Shown here piece after piece: positions 8,640-18,856 of a DNA stretch of 64,000 nt. The stretch comes from Aquarana catesbeiana. Its lineage: Eukaryota > Chordata > Amphibia > Anura > Ranidae. The notes beneath the pieces were generated by a model. That model was not told where the DNA came from and ran no database searches. It was given only the letters and a program-made list of their open reading frames with translations. The DNA is taken from NCBI RefSeq assembly GCF_042186555.1, contig NC_133326.1:691404217-691468216 (forward strand), read 5' to 3'. Each line of letters opens with the position of its first letter. Position 1 is the first letter of the stretch. A program made the position numbers and the translations under genes.

Positions 8640-11560
8640 ATTCTTTACGTGTCTGGTATCTTTGGTCTGCCTCCGATCCTTCAATGATCAGGGGGGCCGA
8701 AGAGCCCATGCTGCTCAGGCGGATCGGACGGGGTCAGTTAAAGGTTATTTCAGAATTGGGATAGGTTAAACTCCTGAATACAAGACATCCATTTGTTATC
8801 AAAAGATTGTATTGAGTTGTTTTGACCTGCTAAGTGTTTTTCACAAATGCAGTTTACATGTACTCTATGGATAACTTCAGTGATATTGGGAATTGTTGAC
8901 TGTTTCCATTTATTCGTTATTGACATTCATGCTGCTATGAGGATATGTGAGACAATTGTCAGAAGCTGTTTGGGGAAACGGTCTAGGTGCATCCCAAAGA
9001 GCGCCATGGTTTGGGATGGTTCAGTATTTGTTTTGGTGATGTGTGAAATTAAGGAGAACACTGATTCCCAGAATTGTCTTATGTCCTTGCATGACCATAG
9101 AATGTGGGGTAAGTCACCTTTATGTCCACAGTGGCACCAGCATACTGGGGAGGTATCTGGGAATATACTATGAAGTTTGGCTGGTGTCATATACCAGTCG
9201 TAGGTTATTTTTATAGCTTTTTCCCAGTGAGAAGTACAGTGGGAGGAGCTCAAGGTCATATTGAGTTCTTTATTCCATTCTATGGGGGAGTATTCCTTTT
9301 TTATATTCTTTTCCCATCTAATAATTTGGGGTGGTTTACTTGTAGCATCCCTTTTTTTGGTGATGTTATATTATGGTAGTATGACCAAATTGCATTGTTC
9401 ACGTTTACATAGGAGTTTGGGTAAGTCCTGTGGATGTGTTTTTTTTTTTTGGGCGGCTTTATACAAAGTTTTCATCTCTTGGGACTGTTGCATCTCTTCT
9501 AGAGGCATGTGACCTGTAGTGGTTTTGGGGTCCGCTAAAAAGTAGGATATGAGGTATTCATAGGCAGTCACAAGAATAACTATGGCTCTTAGGGAGTCAT
9601 TGTAGGGGAGCTTTTGGAGGGAGAAGTTCCAGGCATCTACTGCTGCTTGGATAGAGGCTGCATTACTTAGATATACACTTTCTGGTGTGTGGCACTTGCA
9701 ATCAGTAGAGAGCTTAGCTCTCTATTTAGTAAGATACCTTTTTCTATGTTAAGCCAACGTTTGGTAGGTAGGGGTTCAAACCATGCTTTGAGTTGGTCTA
9801 ATATTGTTGCTTTATGATAAAGCTGAAGATTGGGTAGTTTTACCCCGCCTTGTTGTTTTGATCTATGGAGGATTGTACGTGCTATTCTTGGCTTACCTGA
9901 GTTCCAAATATATGCAGTAATATATTTATCGATCGTGGTGAAAAACCTGGCTGGGATTGTTATAGGTATAGTTCGAAAGAAATAGAGTATTTTAGGTAAG
10001 GACAACATTTTAAATGCCGCTATGCGGCCTATCCAGGAAATTTCATTTTTTCTGTAGTTAAGTAAGTCCTGTTTAATGTTTTGTAGGAGCGGAGGGAAGT
10101 TTGCTTCATATAGTATGGATGTGGGGAAAGTCAGTTTAATGCCTAATGGCGCATACAGACGACCGGACTCACTGTCAGAATAGACTTCGACGATCTTTCC
10201 GACGGAGTCTCGAGGGAGTTCCACTGAAACGGACTTGCCTACACATGATCACACCAAAGTCCGTTCGTTTAGAATGCGAAGACATACGACAGGACTAGAA
10301 AAAGGAAGTTCAATAGCCAGTAGCCAATAGCTGCCCTTGTGTCGTTTTTGGTCCGTCGGACTCGCATACAGACAAGCTGTTTTCACCGATAGGAATTGAG
10401 TCCGTCTGAAAGATTTGAAACATGTTCTATTTCTAGGTACGTCAGAATTTTCAAAACAAAAAGACAGATGAAGCCCACACACGATCAGAATGTCCGACGG
10501 AATGATTCCGTCGGATCTTTTCTACCGGAAAGTCCGGTCGTGTGTACACGGCATAAGTAATCTATTGTGTTGTTATCCCACGAGTAAGGGAACTTTCTTT
10601 TTAAGACTGTAATTGCTTTCCTATTAATATTAACAGGGAGTATTGGGGATTTTGTTATATTCACTTTATAAAAGGAAATCATTCCAAATTTCTCAATTTC
10701 GTCTTGTACTGCTCTCAGGGAAGAAGCCACACTGGTCAGGGTTAGGAGGACGTCATCCGCGAATAGTCCAATTTTATGGACGTAGTCTGCTGATTTGATT
10801 CCTTGAATTTGGGGATTTTGTCAGATAGTTTCTGCAAAGGGTTCCATTATGAGGGTGAAAATTATGGGGGACAGAGGACACCCGTGCCTAGTTCCGTTGG
10901 TTATTCTAAATGGGTTTGACAGTGTATTGGACGTATATACTTGAGCTAAGGGACATGAATATAATGCTGAGATTGCCTTAGATATGGGACCTTGAAATCC
11001 AAACTTATTGAGGGTGTTCTTAAGATACCCCCAATGGACCCGGTCGAAGGCCTTCTCAGCATCTAACGTTAAGAAGGTTGCCGGTTCCTTCCTAGCTTCC
11101 ATTATGGTGAGGAGATTGATCATTCTCCTAGTGCCATCTGAGGCCTGGCGGCCTTTTACAAAGCCTACTTGATCCATATTAATTAGGGAGGGTGTGATTT
11201 CTGCTAATCTATTTGCTATAATTTTTGAGAAAATCTTTAGATCTGTATTGAGGAGTGAAATCGGGTGGAAGTTTTGTGTATAAGTTGGCTCCTTCCCTGG
11301 TTTGGGCAGAATAACGATAATAGCTTTGAGCATTTCCTCAGGAAAAGACCCGGAGGTTGCGGCTTCATTGAATAGAATTTGCAAATGTGGGGTGAGGATG
11401 GTCTGGAATGTTTTATAATATTCTGATGATAGGGCATCCGCTCCTGGGGACTTGTTGTTGGGGAGGGATTTAATAACTTTCGATATTTCTGTTTCGGTCA
11501 TAGGGTAGTTTAATTTTTTGGGTGTCTTCGTCAATGGTAGGGAGCTGAAGGGAGGACTAA
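8640..11560 (-). pseudogene. L1/Tx1-type LINE ORF2, C-terminal two thirds, degraded
   Basis: Read right to left, this encodes the reverse transcriptase of an L1-like LINE without its endonuclease. Visible blocks are TETEISKVIKSLPNNKSPGA (about 11490), PISLLNTDLKIFSKIIANRL, LTLDAEKAFDRVHWGYL, GTRHGCPLSPIIFTLI and FADDVLLTLTSV (about 10760). Next come DYLGIKLTFP, split by a MITE; WIGRIAAFKMLSLPKILYFF; and the C-terminal Cys/His segment CWCHCGHKGDLPHILWSC (about 9130). The weakly recognisable C-terminus (NKWMSCIQEFNL) reaches about 8800. An in-frame TGA at about 10818 and several frameshifts (around 9260-9370 and 9570-9670) make it non-functional. A 407-bp Harbinger-type MITE interrupts it at 10147-10553. 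Its upstream neighbour is L1 ORF1 sequence in the opposite orientation, so this is a rearranged or composite copy. Confidence 0.85.
10147..10553. mobile_element. PIF/Harbinger-type MITE (TAA target duplication)
   Basis: A 407-bp non-coding element flanked by TAA at 10144-10146 and 10554-10556. The terminal inverted repeats are TGGCGCATACAGACGACCGG and, from the right end, TGCCGTGTACACACGACCGG, with 18 of 22 positions matching. Removing the element and one TAA restores the L1 reading frame as DYLGIKLT, so the boundary is exact. Related elements occur at 29219-29652 and 40475-40872, with fragments at about 33060 and 61064. The 3-bp TWA-type duplication is the reason for the PIF/Harbinger assignment; no transposase is present. 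Confidence 0.85.
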
Positions 11561-11584
11561 AGTTGAAATACCATTGAAAACGGA

Positions 11585-11779
11585 TATTGCGGCAGTTAGA
11601 GTGGACATTGGGCAGGTTTTAGGCCGAGCAGAAAAAAATGGAGGAAAGAATGGATTTGTATGATCAAAGGGTGGAGGAAATGAAAGAACAGATGAAGTCT
11701 CTTCAGACAGTAAACAGATCGCTTTTATATAAAATGGAAGACCAAGAAAAACGAAGACGAAAAAACCTACTGATAAGAG
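11585..11779 (+). pseudogene. L1/Tx1 LINE ORF1 fragment, coiled-coil part
   Basis: On the + strand the sequence encodes TDIAAVRVDIGQVLGRAEK, then, after a 1-bp frame change, MEERMDLYDQRVEEMKEQMK and YKMEDQEKRRRKNLLIR. This is the coiled-coil end and the start of the RNA-binding domain of an L1 ORF1 protein (the family motif is DLENRSRRNNLRIRG). The reading is cut at 11779 by the 4.96-kb hAT-type element and resumes at 16750. It abuts, in opposite orientation, the ORF2 fragment to its left. Confidence 0.75.
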
Positions 11780-12810
11780 CAGTGTTTCTCAACCTTTTTA
11801 CCATCGGGGAACCCCTGGCAAAAAGTCTGAGATCTCGGGTAACCCCTGAAATAATGTTCAGATCTACAGCTCACGGAACATCGGTGTGATCAGCAAGCTG
11901 TGATATAACAACAATTATTTCAATAAATAGCATTAAATAATAGAAAAAAAAGTATTAAAACTTACCTATTTTATGTGAAACTTGTACTTTTTTTTCTGCA
12001 CAGATGCTCATTATGGGACACACAGCAGAACATGGGGCACATCAAGCGGCACACAGCAGAACATTGGGGACATCGAAGGACACACAGCAGAACATGGGGC
12101 ACATCATGGGGCATACAGCAGATAATGGGGCACAAGGGGCATACAGCAGAGTACAGGGAACATTACGGGGCTCACGGCAGAACATGGGGCACATAATAAG
12201 GGCACACAACAGGAAATGGGGAACATTATGGGGCACACAGCAGAACACAGGGCACAAAATGAGGCACATTAAGGGACACACAGCAGGGCACATGGCACAT
12301 TACAGGGCTCACAGCAGGGCATGGGGCACATTACAGGACACACAGCAGGATATGGGGCTCACAATAGAACATGGGGCACACAGCAGGACACATCAAGGGG
12401 CACACAGTAGAGCATGGGGCACACAGCAGAATATGGGGCACATCAAAGGCCACACAGCAGGACATGGGGCATACAGAAGAACATGGGGCACAAGGGGCAT
12501 ACAGCAGGGCACAGTGCAGAACATGGGGCACATCAAGGGACACACAGTAGGGCACATGCCACATCACAGGGCTCACAGCAGGGCATTGGGCACATTAAGG
12601 GACACACAGCAGGAAATGGGGCTCACGGCAGAACACGGGGCACACAGCAGAAAATGGGGATCATGGTGCACACAGAAAAAAATGGGGCACATCATGGGGC
12701 ACACAGCAGGACATGGGGCACACAGCAGAACATGGGGCTCACACAGCAGGACACAAGGCACATTATGGGTCTCACAGCAGGACACAGGGCACATTACGGG
12801 GCTCACCGCA

Positions 12811-13026
12811 AGACACGAAGATTCGCAGTCCAAGGACCACGGCTATGGAACGCTCTACCTACTCACATTCGCATGGAAGAAAACCATCAGGCCTTCAGAA
12901 AGAAACTCAAGACCTACCTCTTCTAAGAAGCTTGACAGCACAGAACGGATCTAGCGCCTTGAGGCGATTCAGTTCGCAATTGCAGCACTATACAAATCAT
13001 TCATTCATTCATTCATTCATTCATTA
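12811..13026 (+). mobile_element. LINE 3' end captured in the array, copy 1
   Basis: Encodes QGPRLWNALPTHIRMEENHQ and AFRKKLKTYLF then a stop, the characteristic C-terminus of L2/Rex1/CR1-group LINE ORF2 proteins. A short 3' untranslated part and a (CATT)n tail at about 12998-13026 follow. It is fused directly to minisatellite DNA upstream, so it is a severely 5'-truncated retroposed copy. Confidence 0.75.
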
Positions 13027-14048
13027 TGGGGCACACAGCAGGACACAGGGCAGATTATGGTGCTCACAGCAGGACACAGGGCACATTACGGGGCTCATAG
13101 CAGGACATGGGGCACATAATGGGGCTTATAGCAGGGCATGGGGCACATGGCAGGGCACATCACAGGCTCACAACAGAGCATGGGGCACATGGCATGGCAC
13201 ATCACAGGCTCGCAGTAGGGCATGGGGCACACAGCAGGGCATGGGGCACATGGCAGGGCATGGGGCACACAGCAGGGCACATCACAGGCGCACGGCAGGG
13301 CATGGGGCACATGGCAGGGCACACAGCAGGGCATGGGGCACATCATGGGGCATACAGCAGATAATGGGGCACAAGGGGCATACAGCAGAGTACAGGGAAC
13401 ATTACGGGGCTCACGGCAGAACATGGGGCACATAATAAGGGCACACAACAGGAAATGGGGAACATTATGGGGCACACAGCAGAACACAGGGCACAAAATG
13501 GGGCACATTAAGGGACACACAGCAGGGCACATGGCACATTACAGGGGTCACAGCAGGGCATGGGGCACATTACAGGACACACAGCAGGATATGGGGCTCA
13601 CAATAGAACATGGGGCACACAGCAGGACACATCAAGGGGCACACAGTAGAGCATGGGGCACACAGCAGAATATGGGGCACATCAAAGGCCACACAGCAGG
13701 ACATGGGGCATACAGAAGAACATGGGGCACAAGGGGCATACAGCAGGGCACAGTGCAGAACATGGGGCACATCAAGGGACACACAGTAGGGCACATGCCA
13801 CATCACAGGGCTCACAGCAGGGCATTGGGCACATTAAGGGACACACAGCAGGAAATGGGGCTCACGGCAGAACACGGGGCACACAGCAGAAAATGGGGAT
13901 CATGGTGCACACAGAAGAAAATGGGGCACATCATGGGGCACACAGCAGGACATGGGGCACACAGCAGAACATGGGGCTCACACAGCAGGACACAAGGCAC
14001 ATTATGGGTCTCACAGCAGGACACAGGGCACATTACGGGGCTCACCGC

Positions 14049-14274
14049 AAGACACGAAGATTCGCAGTCCAAGGACCACGGCTATGGAACGCTCTACCTA
14101 CTCACATTCGCATGGAAGAAAACCATCAGGCCTTCAGAAAGAAACTCAAGACCTACCTCTTCTAAGAAGCTTGACAGCACAGAACGGATCTAGCGCCTTG
14201 AGGCGATTCAGTTCGCAATTGCAGCACTATACAAATCATTCATTCATTCATTCATTCATTCATTCATTCATTAT
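14049..14274 (+). mobile_element. LINE 3' end captured in the array, copy 2
   Basis: Nearly identical to the copy at 12811-13026 at an offset of 1239 bp, with a longer (CATT)n tail. The identity extends through the flanking minisatellite, so it arose by segmental duplication of the array and not by a second retroposition. Confidence 0.75.
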
Positions 14275-15169
14275 GGGGCACACAGCAGGACACAGGGCAG
14301 ATTATGGTGCTCACAGCAGGACACAGGGCACATTACGGGGCTCATAGCAGGACATGGGGCACATAATGGGGCTTATAGCAGGGCATGGGGCACATGGCAG
14401 GGCACATCACAGGCTCACAACAGAGCATGGGGCACATGGCATGGCACATCACAGGCTCGCAGTAGGGCATGGGGCACACAGCAGGGCATGGGGCACATGG
14501 CAGGGCATGGGGCACACAGCAGGGCACATCACAGGCGCACGGCAGGGCATGGGGTACATGGCAGGGCACACAGCAGGGCATGGGGCACATGGCAGGGCCC
14601 ATCACAGGCACACAGCAGGGCATGGGGCACACCTCAGAACACATCACAGGCACATGGCAGGGCATGGGGCACACGGCAAGGCATGGGGCACATCACAGGC
14701 ACATGGCAGGGCATGGGGCACATTACAGGCACATGGCAGGACATGGGGCACATTACAGGCACATGGCAGGACATGGGGCACATTACAGGCACATGGCAGG
14801 GCATGGGGCTCATTACAGGCACATAGCAGTGCTTGGGGCACATTACAGGCACATGGCAGGGCATGGGGCACATCACAGGCACATGGGGCACATTACAGGC
14901 ACATGGCAGGGCATGGGGAACATTACAGGGCATTGGGCACATTACAGGCACATGGGGCACATTACAGGCACATAGGGCACATCACAGGGCACGTTACAGA
15001 CACATGGCAGGGCATGGGGCACATTACAGGCACATTACAGGGCATAGGGCACATCACAGGGACATGGCAGGGCACGGGGCACATTACAGGCACATGGCAG
15101 GGCACATCACAAACTCACAGCAGGGCATGAGGCACACCGGTACACTGTTGTAGTAATTTTAATACAGAG

Positions 15170-15325
15170 TAACGTGGGAAGTGGCTGTAAGACGTCTTCT
15201 CCCATATCGCGCTGCTCCCCGCCAGCCCCTCCTCTCTTCTCGTCCATCTCAGGTCATGTCACAAGCTCTTGGGGAGGATGGGAGGAAAGGAGGGGCCGGC
15301 GGGGAGCAGCGCGATATAAGAGGCA
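15170..15325. repeat. internal palindromic segment, copy 1
   Basis: CTTCTCCCATATCGCGCTGC near the left side is mirrored by GCAGCGCGATATAAGAG on the right, with CCCCGCCAGCCCCTCCT mirrored by AGGAGGGGCCGGCGGGG. The arms are about 37 bp and are separated by about 65 bp. The same segment recurs at 16432-16585, 1261 bp downstream. Confidence 0.8.
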
Positions 15326-15398
15326 CACAGCAGGACATGGGGCACACAGCAGAACATGGGGCTCACACAGCAGGACACAAGGCACATTACGGGGCTCA

Positions 15399-15628
15399 CC
15401 GCAGGACACGAAGATGCGCAGTCCAAGGACCACGGCTATGGAACGCTCTACCTACTCACATTCGCATGGAAGAAAACCATCAGGCTTTCAGAAAGAAACT
15501 CAAGACCTACCTCTTCTAAGAAGCTTGACAACACAGGACGGATCTAGCGCCTTGAGGCGATTCAGTTCGCAATTGCAGCGCTATACAAATCATTCATTCA
15601 TTCATTCATTCATTCATTCATTCATTAT
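15399..15628 (+). mobile_element. LINE 3' end captured in the array, copy 3
   Basis: Third, slightly more diverged copy of the same LINE C-terminus plus (CATT)n tail. It differs from copies 1 and 2 at several bases (for example GATGCGCAG for GATTCGCAG, and ACACAGGACGG for GCACAGAACGG). Confidence 0.75.
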
Positions 15629-16431
15629 GTGGCACATTTGGGGCACACAGCGGGGCACATTAGGGGCACACAGCAGGACATAGGGCAGATTATGGGGCTC
15701 ACAGCAGGACACAGGGCACATTATAGGGCTCATAGCAGGACATGGGGCACATAATGGGGCTTATAGCAGGGCATGGGGCACATGGCATGGCACATCACAG
15801 GCTCACAGTAGGGCATGGGGCACACAGCAGGGCATGGGACACACAGCAGGACACATCACAGGCGCAGGGCATGGGGCACATGGCAGGGCACACAGCAGGG
15901 CATAGGGCACATCACAGGCACACAGCAGGGCATGGGGCACACCTCAGAGCACATCACAGGCACATGGCAGGGCATGGGGCACACAGCAGGGCATGGGGCA
16001 CATCACAGGCACATGGTAGGACATGGGGCACATTACAGGCACATGGCAGGGCATGGGGCACATTACAGGCACATAGCAGGGCATGGGGCACATTACAGGC
16101 ACATGGCAGGGCATGGGGCACATCACAGGCACATGGGGCACATCACAGGCACATGGCAGGGCATGGGGCACATTACAGGCACATGGCAGGGCATGGGGAA
16201 TATTACAGGGCATGGGGCACATTACAGGCACATGGGGCACATCACAGGGCACATTACAGACACATGGTAGGGCATGGGACACATTACAGACACATGACAG
16301 GGCATAGGGCACATCACAGGGACATGGCAGGGCACGGGGCACATTACAGGCACATGGCAGGGCACATTACAAACTCACAGCAGAGCATGGGGCACACCGG
16401 TACACTGTTGTAGTAATTGTAATGCAGAGTA

Positions 16432-16585
16432 ACGTGGGAAGTGGCTGTAAGAAGTCTTCTCCCATATCGCGCTGCTCCCCGCCAGCCCCTCCTCTCTTCT
16501 CGTCCATCTCAGGTGATGTCACAAGCTGTTGGGGTGGATGGGAGGAAAGGAGGGGCCGGCGGGGAGCAGCGCGATATAAGAGAAG
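16432..16585. repeat. internal palindromic segment, copy 2
   Basis: Second copy of the 15170-15325 palindrome, beginning GTGGGAAGTGGCTGTAAG and ending CGATATAAGAGAAG. It sits near the right end of the hAT-type element and may be part of the original element, with copy 1 produced by array expansion. Confidence 0.8.
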
Positions 16586-16749
16586 ACTTATTACAGCCGC
16601 TTCCAGAGCTGCTCTGCATGTGTTAATGGAGACCCGATCTACCGGTCAGCTGTCTGTGATTGACGGGTAGATCGCCGCGGAACCCCTAGGGTCTTCTTGC
16701 GGAACCCTAGGGTTCCACAGAACCCCGGTTGAGAAAAACTGGATAAGAG

Positions 16750-17127
16750 GATTATCAGAGAAATTAAAAAATGATGAACTAACAAAGGTGATGCAGGAAC
16801 CGTTTAACCCCATGTTGGGGAAAGAAACAACAGAAGTATTGAAAATGGACAGGGTACATAGGATTATGAGACACCAAGTTCAGGCGGATGATAATCCAAG
16901 AGATGTAATAGTTAGGTTCCATTATGCTGAGGAGAAATCTAAAATGATGGAAGGTATATGGAAATCGATAGGTATCCTATATGAAGGAACTGAGCTGCAA
17001 ATATTCTCAGATTTATCAGCAGAGACTCTTGCAAGAAGAAGACTCCTTAGGCCTCTGATAGAACAAATGCGGACATTGAACGTGACATATCATGACATTG
17101 AATGTGACTGGGAGATACTGCTTCTCT
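16750..17127 (+). pseudogene. L1/Tx1 LINE ORF1 fragment, RNA-binding and C-terminal domain
   Basis: Continues the ORF1 reading interrupted at 11779. It shows KMDRVHRIMRHQVQADDNPR, DVIVRFHYAEEKSKMMEGIW and LYEGTELQIFSDLSAETLAR, then RRRLLRPLIEQMR. These match the RRM-like and C-terminal domains of L1 ORF1 (family pattern RPRDVIVRFHY and G..LQIYQDLS..TL.RRR.LRP). The frame is open to a stop at 17125-17127, but after about 17095 the sequence enters a different repeat, so the native C-terminus is missing. Confidence 0.8.
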
Positions 17128-17600
17128 GAACCATGGGAGCCATACACTCCTCTATATGGGAGAACTAAAGGTCTCCACCTATGACACAGGTGGACACTAA
17201 TGAGAGACACTGATGAGGGAGTGGGGTGCTCCTGCTCAAAAGAATTTGGTCAGAATCCATACAATAGACAAACAAGATATTTGAGGGGCACACCCTAAAG
17301 GATGCATTAAAGATGGTGCAGCCATAAGACCATACAACAGAACAAAATATTACAGTGCACACATGTAAAAAAGACATTTACCTTCTGCAAGGCTATTTGA
17401 TGCTTAAGCCCACTTACTGCGACAAAGTACCCCATGGTTAGTGGGTCCTACGCTATCCATAGACTGGGAGATCCTGCTTCTCTGAACCATGAGAGCCATA
17501 CACTTCTCTATATGGGAGAACTAAAGGTCTCCACCTATGACACAGGTGGACGCTAACCATGGGGTACTTTGTTGCAGTAAGTGGGCTCAAGCACCATATA
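17105..17600. repeat. unassigned repeat with 90-bp direct and 39-bp inverted copies
   Basis: A segment of about 90 bp starting CTGGGAGATACTGCTTCTCTG at 17108 recurs at 17466 with few changes (offset about 357 bp). In addition, GCTTAAGCCCACTTACTGCG (about 17402-17440) is the reverse complement of the stretch ending at about 17592 (CAGTAAGTGGGCTCAAGC), about 39 bp with two or three mismatches. I do not recognise the family. Confidence 0.6.
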
Positions 17601-17639
17601 GCAATATGGTGTGACCAAATCCCCATATTTTTTGATAAT

Positions 17640-18205
17640 GTTTTTTGAAAATGTCTAGGTGTTTTAAATAGCCTTGCAGGAGGTAAATAATGCTAAATAA
17701 TGCTCCTCTTGTAGGATGACCGGCACGGGAGATTGGTCTGACCAAGTAATTGAATGGATAGCAGCATGTGACACTCTTTGTAGGAGTTGCAGGTCAGTTA
17801 AGCAATAATCAGTTCTAGAAAAAAATTCATTGGTGGAGGAGAAAAAGGTAAAGTCCACCTCAGTGCGGTGAAGGCTTTTCCATGAGTTGTATAGACCAGC
17901 GTCTTGTAGGAATGTTTGGAGGTGACGGCTATAGGATGTTTTAAATGCTGTCGTGTCCAGTTGAGGATCAAGTAGTGAGTTGAAGTTCCCACACCACAGC
18001 ATCAACCCCCGCTGTAAGGGCTTGACCTTCTTCAAAACTTTCCGTAGGATTTTGGCTTGACCAGTATTGGGGGTGTAAACATTAACTATTGTGTAAGTGG
18101 TGTTATTGAGGTTGCATACCAGGATCAGGTATCAGCCTTGGGGATCCACTACAATGTCATGCTGTTTGTAGGTGACTGAGTGTTTGATAGCTGGGAACAC
18201 TCCTC
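17640..18205 (-). pseudogene. L1/Tx1 LINE endonuclease-domain fragment
   Basis: Read on the - strand: GVFPAIKHSVTYKQHDIVVD, then an in-frame stop, YLILVCNLNNTTYTIVNVYT and GLMLWCGNFNSLLDPQLDTT, then VDFTFFSSTNEFFSRTDYCL. These are the middle and C-terminal parts of an APE-type LINE endonuclease. The family GDFN motif is CGNFN here, and the DFTFFS...RTDYCL block is conserved. The N-terminus is missing because the next L1 begins with its poly(A) tract at 18206. Confidence 0.8.
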
Positions 18206-18856
18206 TTTTTTTTTTTTTTTAATCTTTATTTAAGGAATGCAAAATGTACAATTAGACAAGGAATACAACATGACAGTTATTTGTACGTTTCTGTTAATAG
18301 TTTTTCACGAACAAATCAAGTGTACATCGGCGTGATAGCGGAAAAGGTTCCCTTAAAATGTACTATTGAGGCAGGAAGTCGTAACTTGATGACTCTGGCC
18401 TGTCCTTTAAAGCAGTATTGAAGAGAGAACCCTCTGTCCGAAGTTACTAAACATAATTTAAACATACATCCAATGGGGGTGTATCAGCAAAGCAGTTAGA
18501 CTAACTAGTAGACAATTAACTCCCCAAGGGGAAATACGCGCTTATCTCTATTGGCCAAATATTTTGTTACTATCTTATGGTGAATTAATTCTAAGCGTTG
18601 TATTCTATATAAAATATGGTTCTCAATCCTACTAACATAGGAGTGGTACCAAAGTGGGGTACAGCAATCCGGGGTTTTTTCTTAATAATGGGGAAACAGA
18701 AAGAAAGGGTGGATGACACTGGTGGTGTCATTAGAGGGAAAAAGGGATAGAAATAAGAAGGAGCAGATGTGGGGAAGTAAGAAGGAAAAGGGGGTGGGTA
18801 TGGGGTTCTGACGAGGCCGACGACCCGAGGCCTCTAATTAACCAGGGGTTGAATGC

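Larger units (their letters stand above)
12004..16400. repeat. minisatellite with 1239-bp higher-order period
   Basis: The basic unit is about 18-21 bp, rich in GGGCACA and CAGCAGG, and grades into a composite unit (GGGCACATTACAGGCACATGGCAGGGCATG) at 14640-15110 and 15960-16370. Identical derived segments recur at a fixed offset of 1239 bp between about 12090 and 14570. All open frames on both strands here (up to 323 codons, rich in GHTAGHGAH or its reverse) are by-products of the repeat. Confidence 0.95.
11780..16741. mobile_element. 4.96-kb hAT-type non-autonomous transposon carrying large tandem arrays
   Basis: The termini are CAGTGTTTCTCAACC at 11780 and GGTTGAGAAAAACTG at 16727-16741, a Charlie/hAT-type inverted repeat. 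The flanking 8-bp duplication GATAAGAG is exact at 11772-11779 and 16742-16749, and removal rejoins the L1 ORF1 reading. The sub-terminal regions share a GGAACCCCTRG motif. There is no transposase. The interior from about 12000 to 16400 is almost entirely a minisatellite of GGGGCACACAGCAGGRCAT-type units organised into higher-order repeats: 12090-13328 repeats at 13329-14567 with a constant offset of 1239 bp, and a third related block starts near 15300. Captured inside each block is a LINE 3' end. A palindromic segment occurs at 15170-15325 and again at 16432-16585. Confidence 0.88.

Noticed and set aside
12004..16413. Many open frames of 100-320 codons rich in GHTAGHGAH or CCVPCHVP.
   Set aside because: By-products of the GGGGCACACAGCAGG array; only the last 35 codons of some frames are a true LINE C-terminus.
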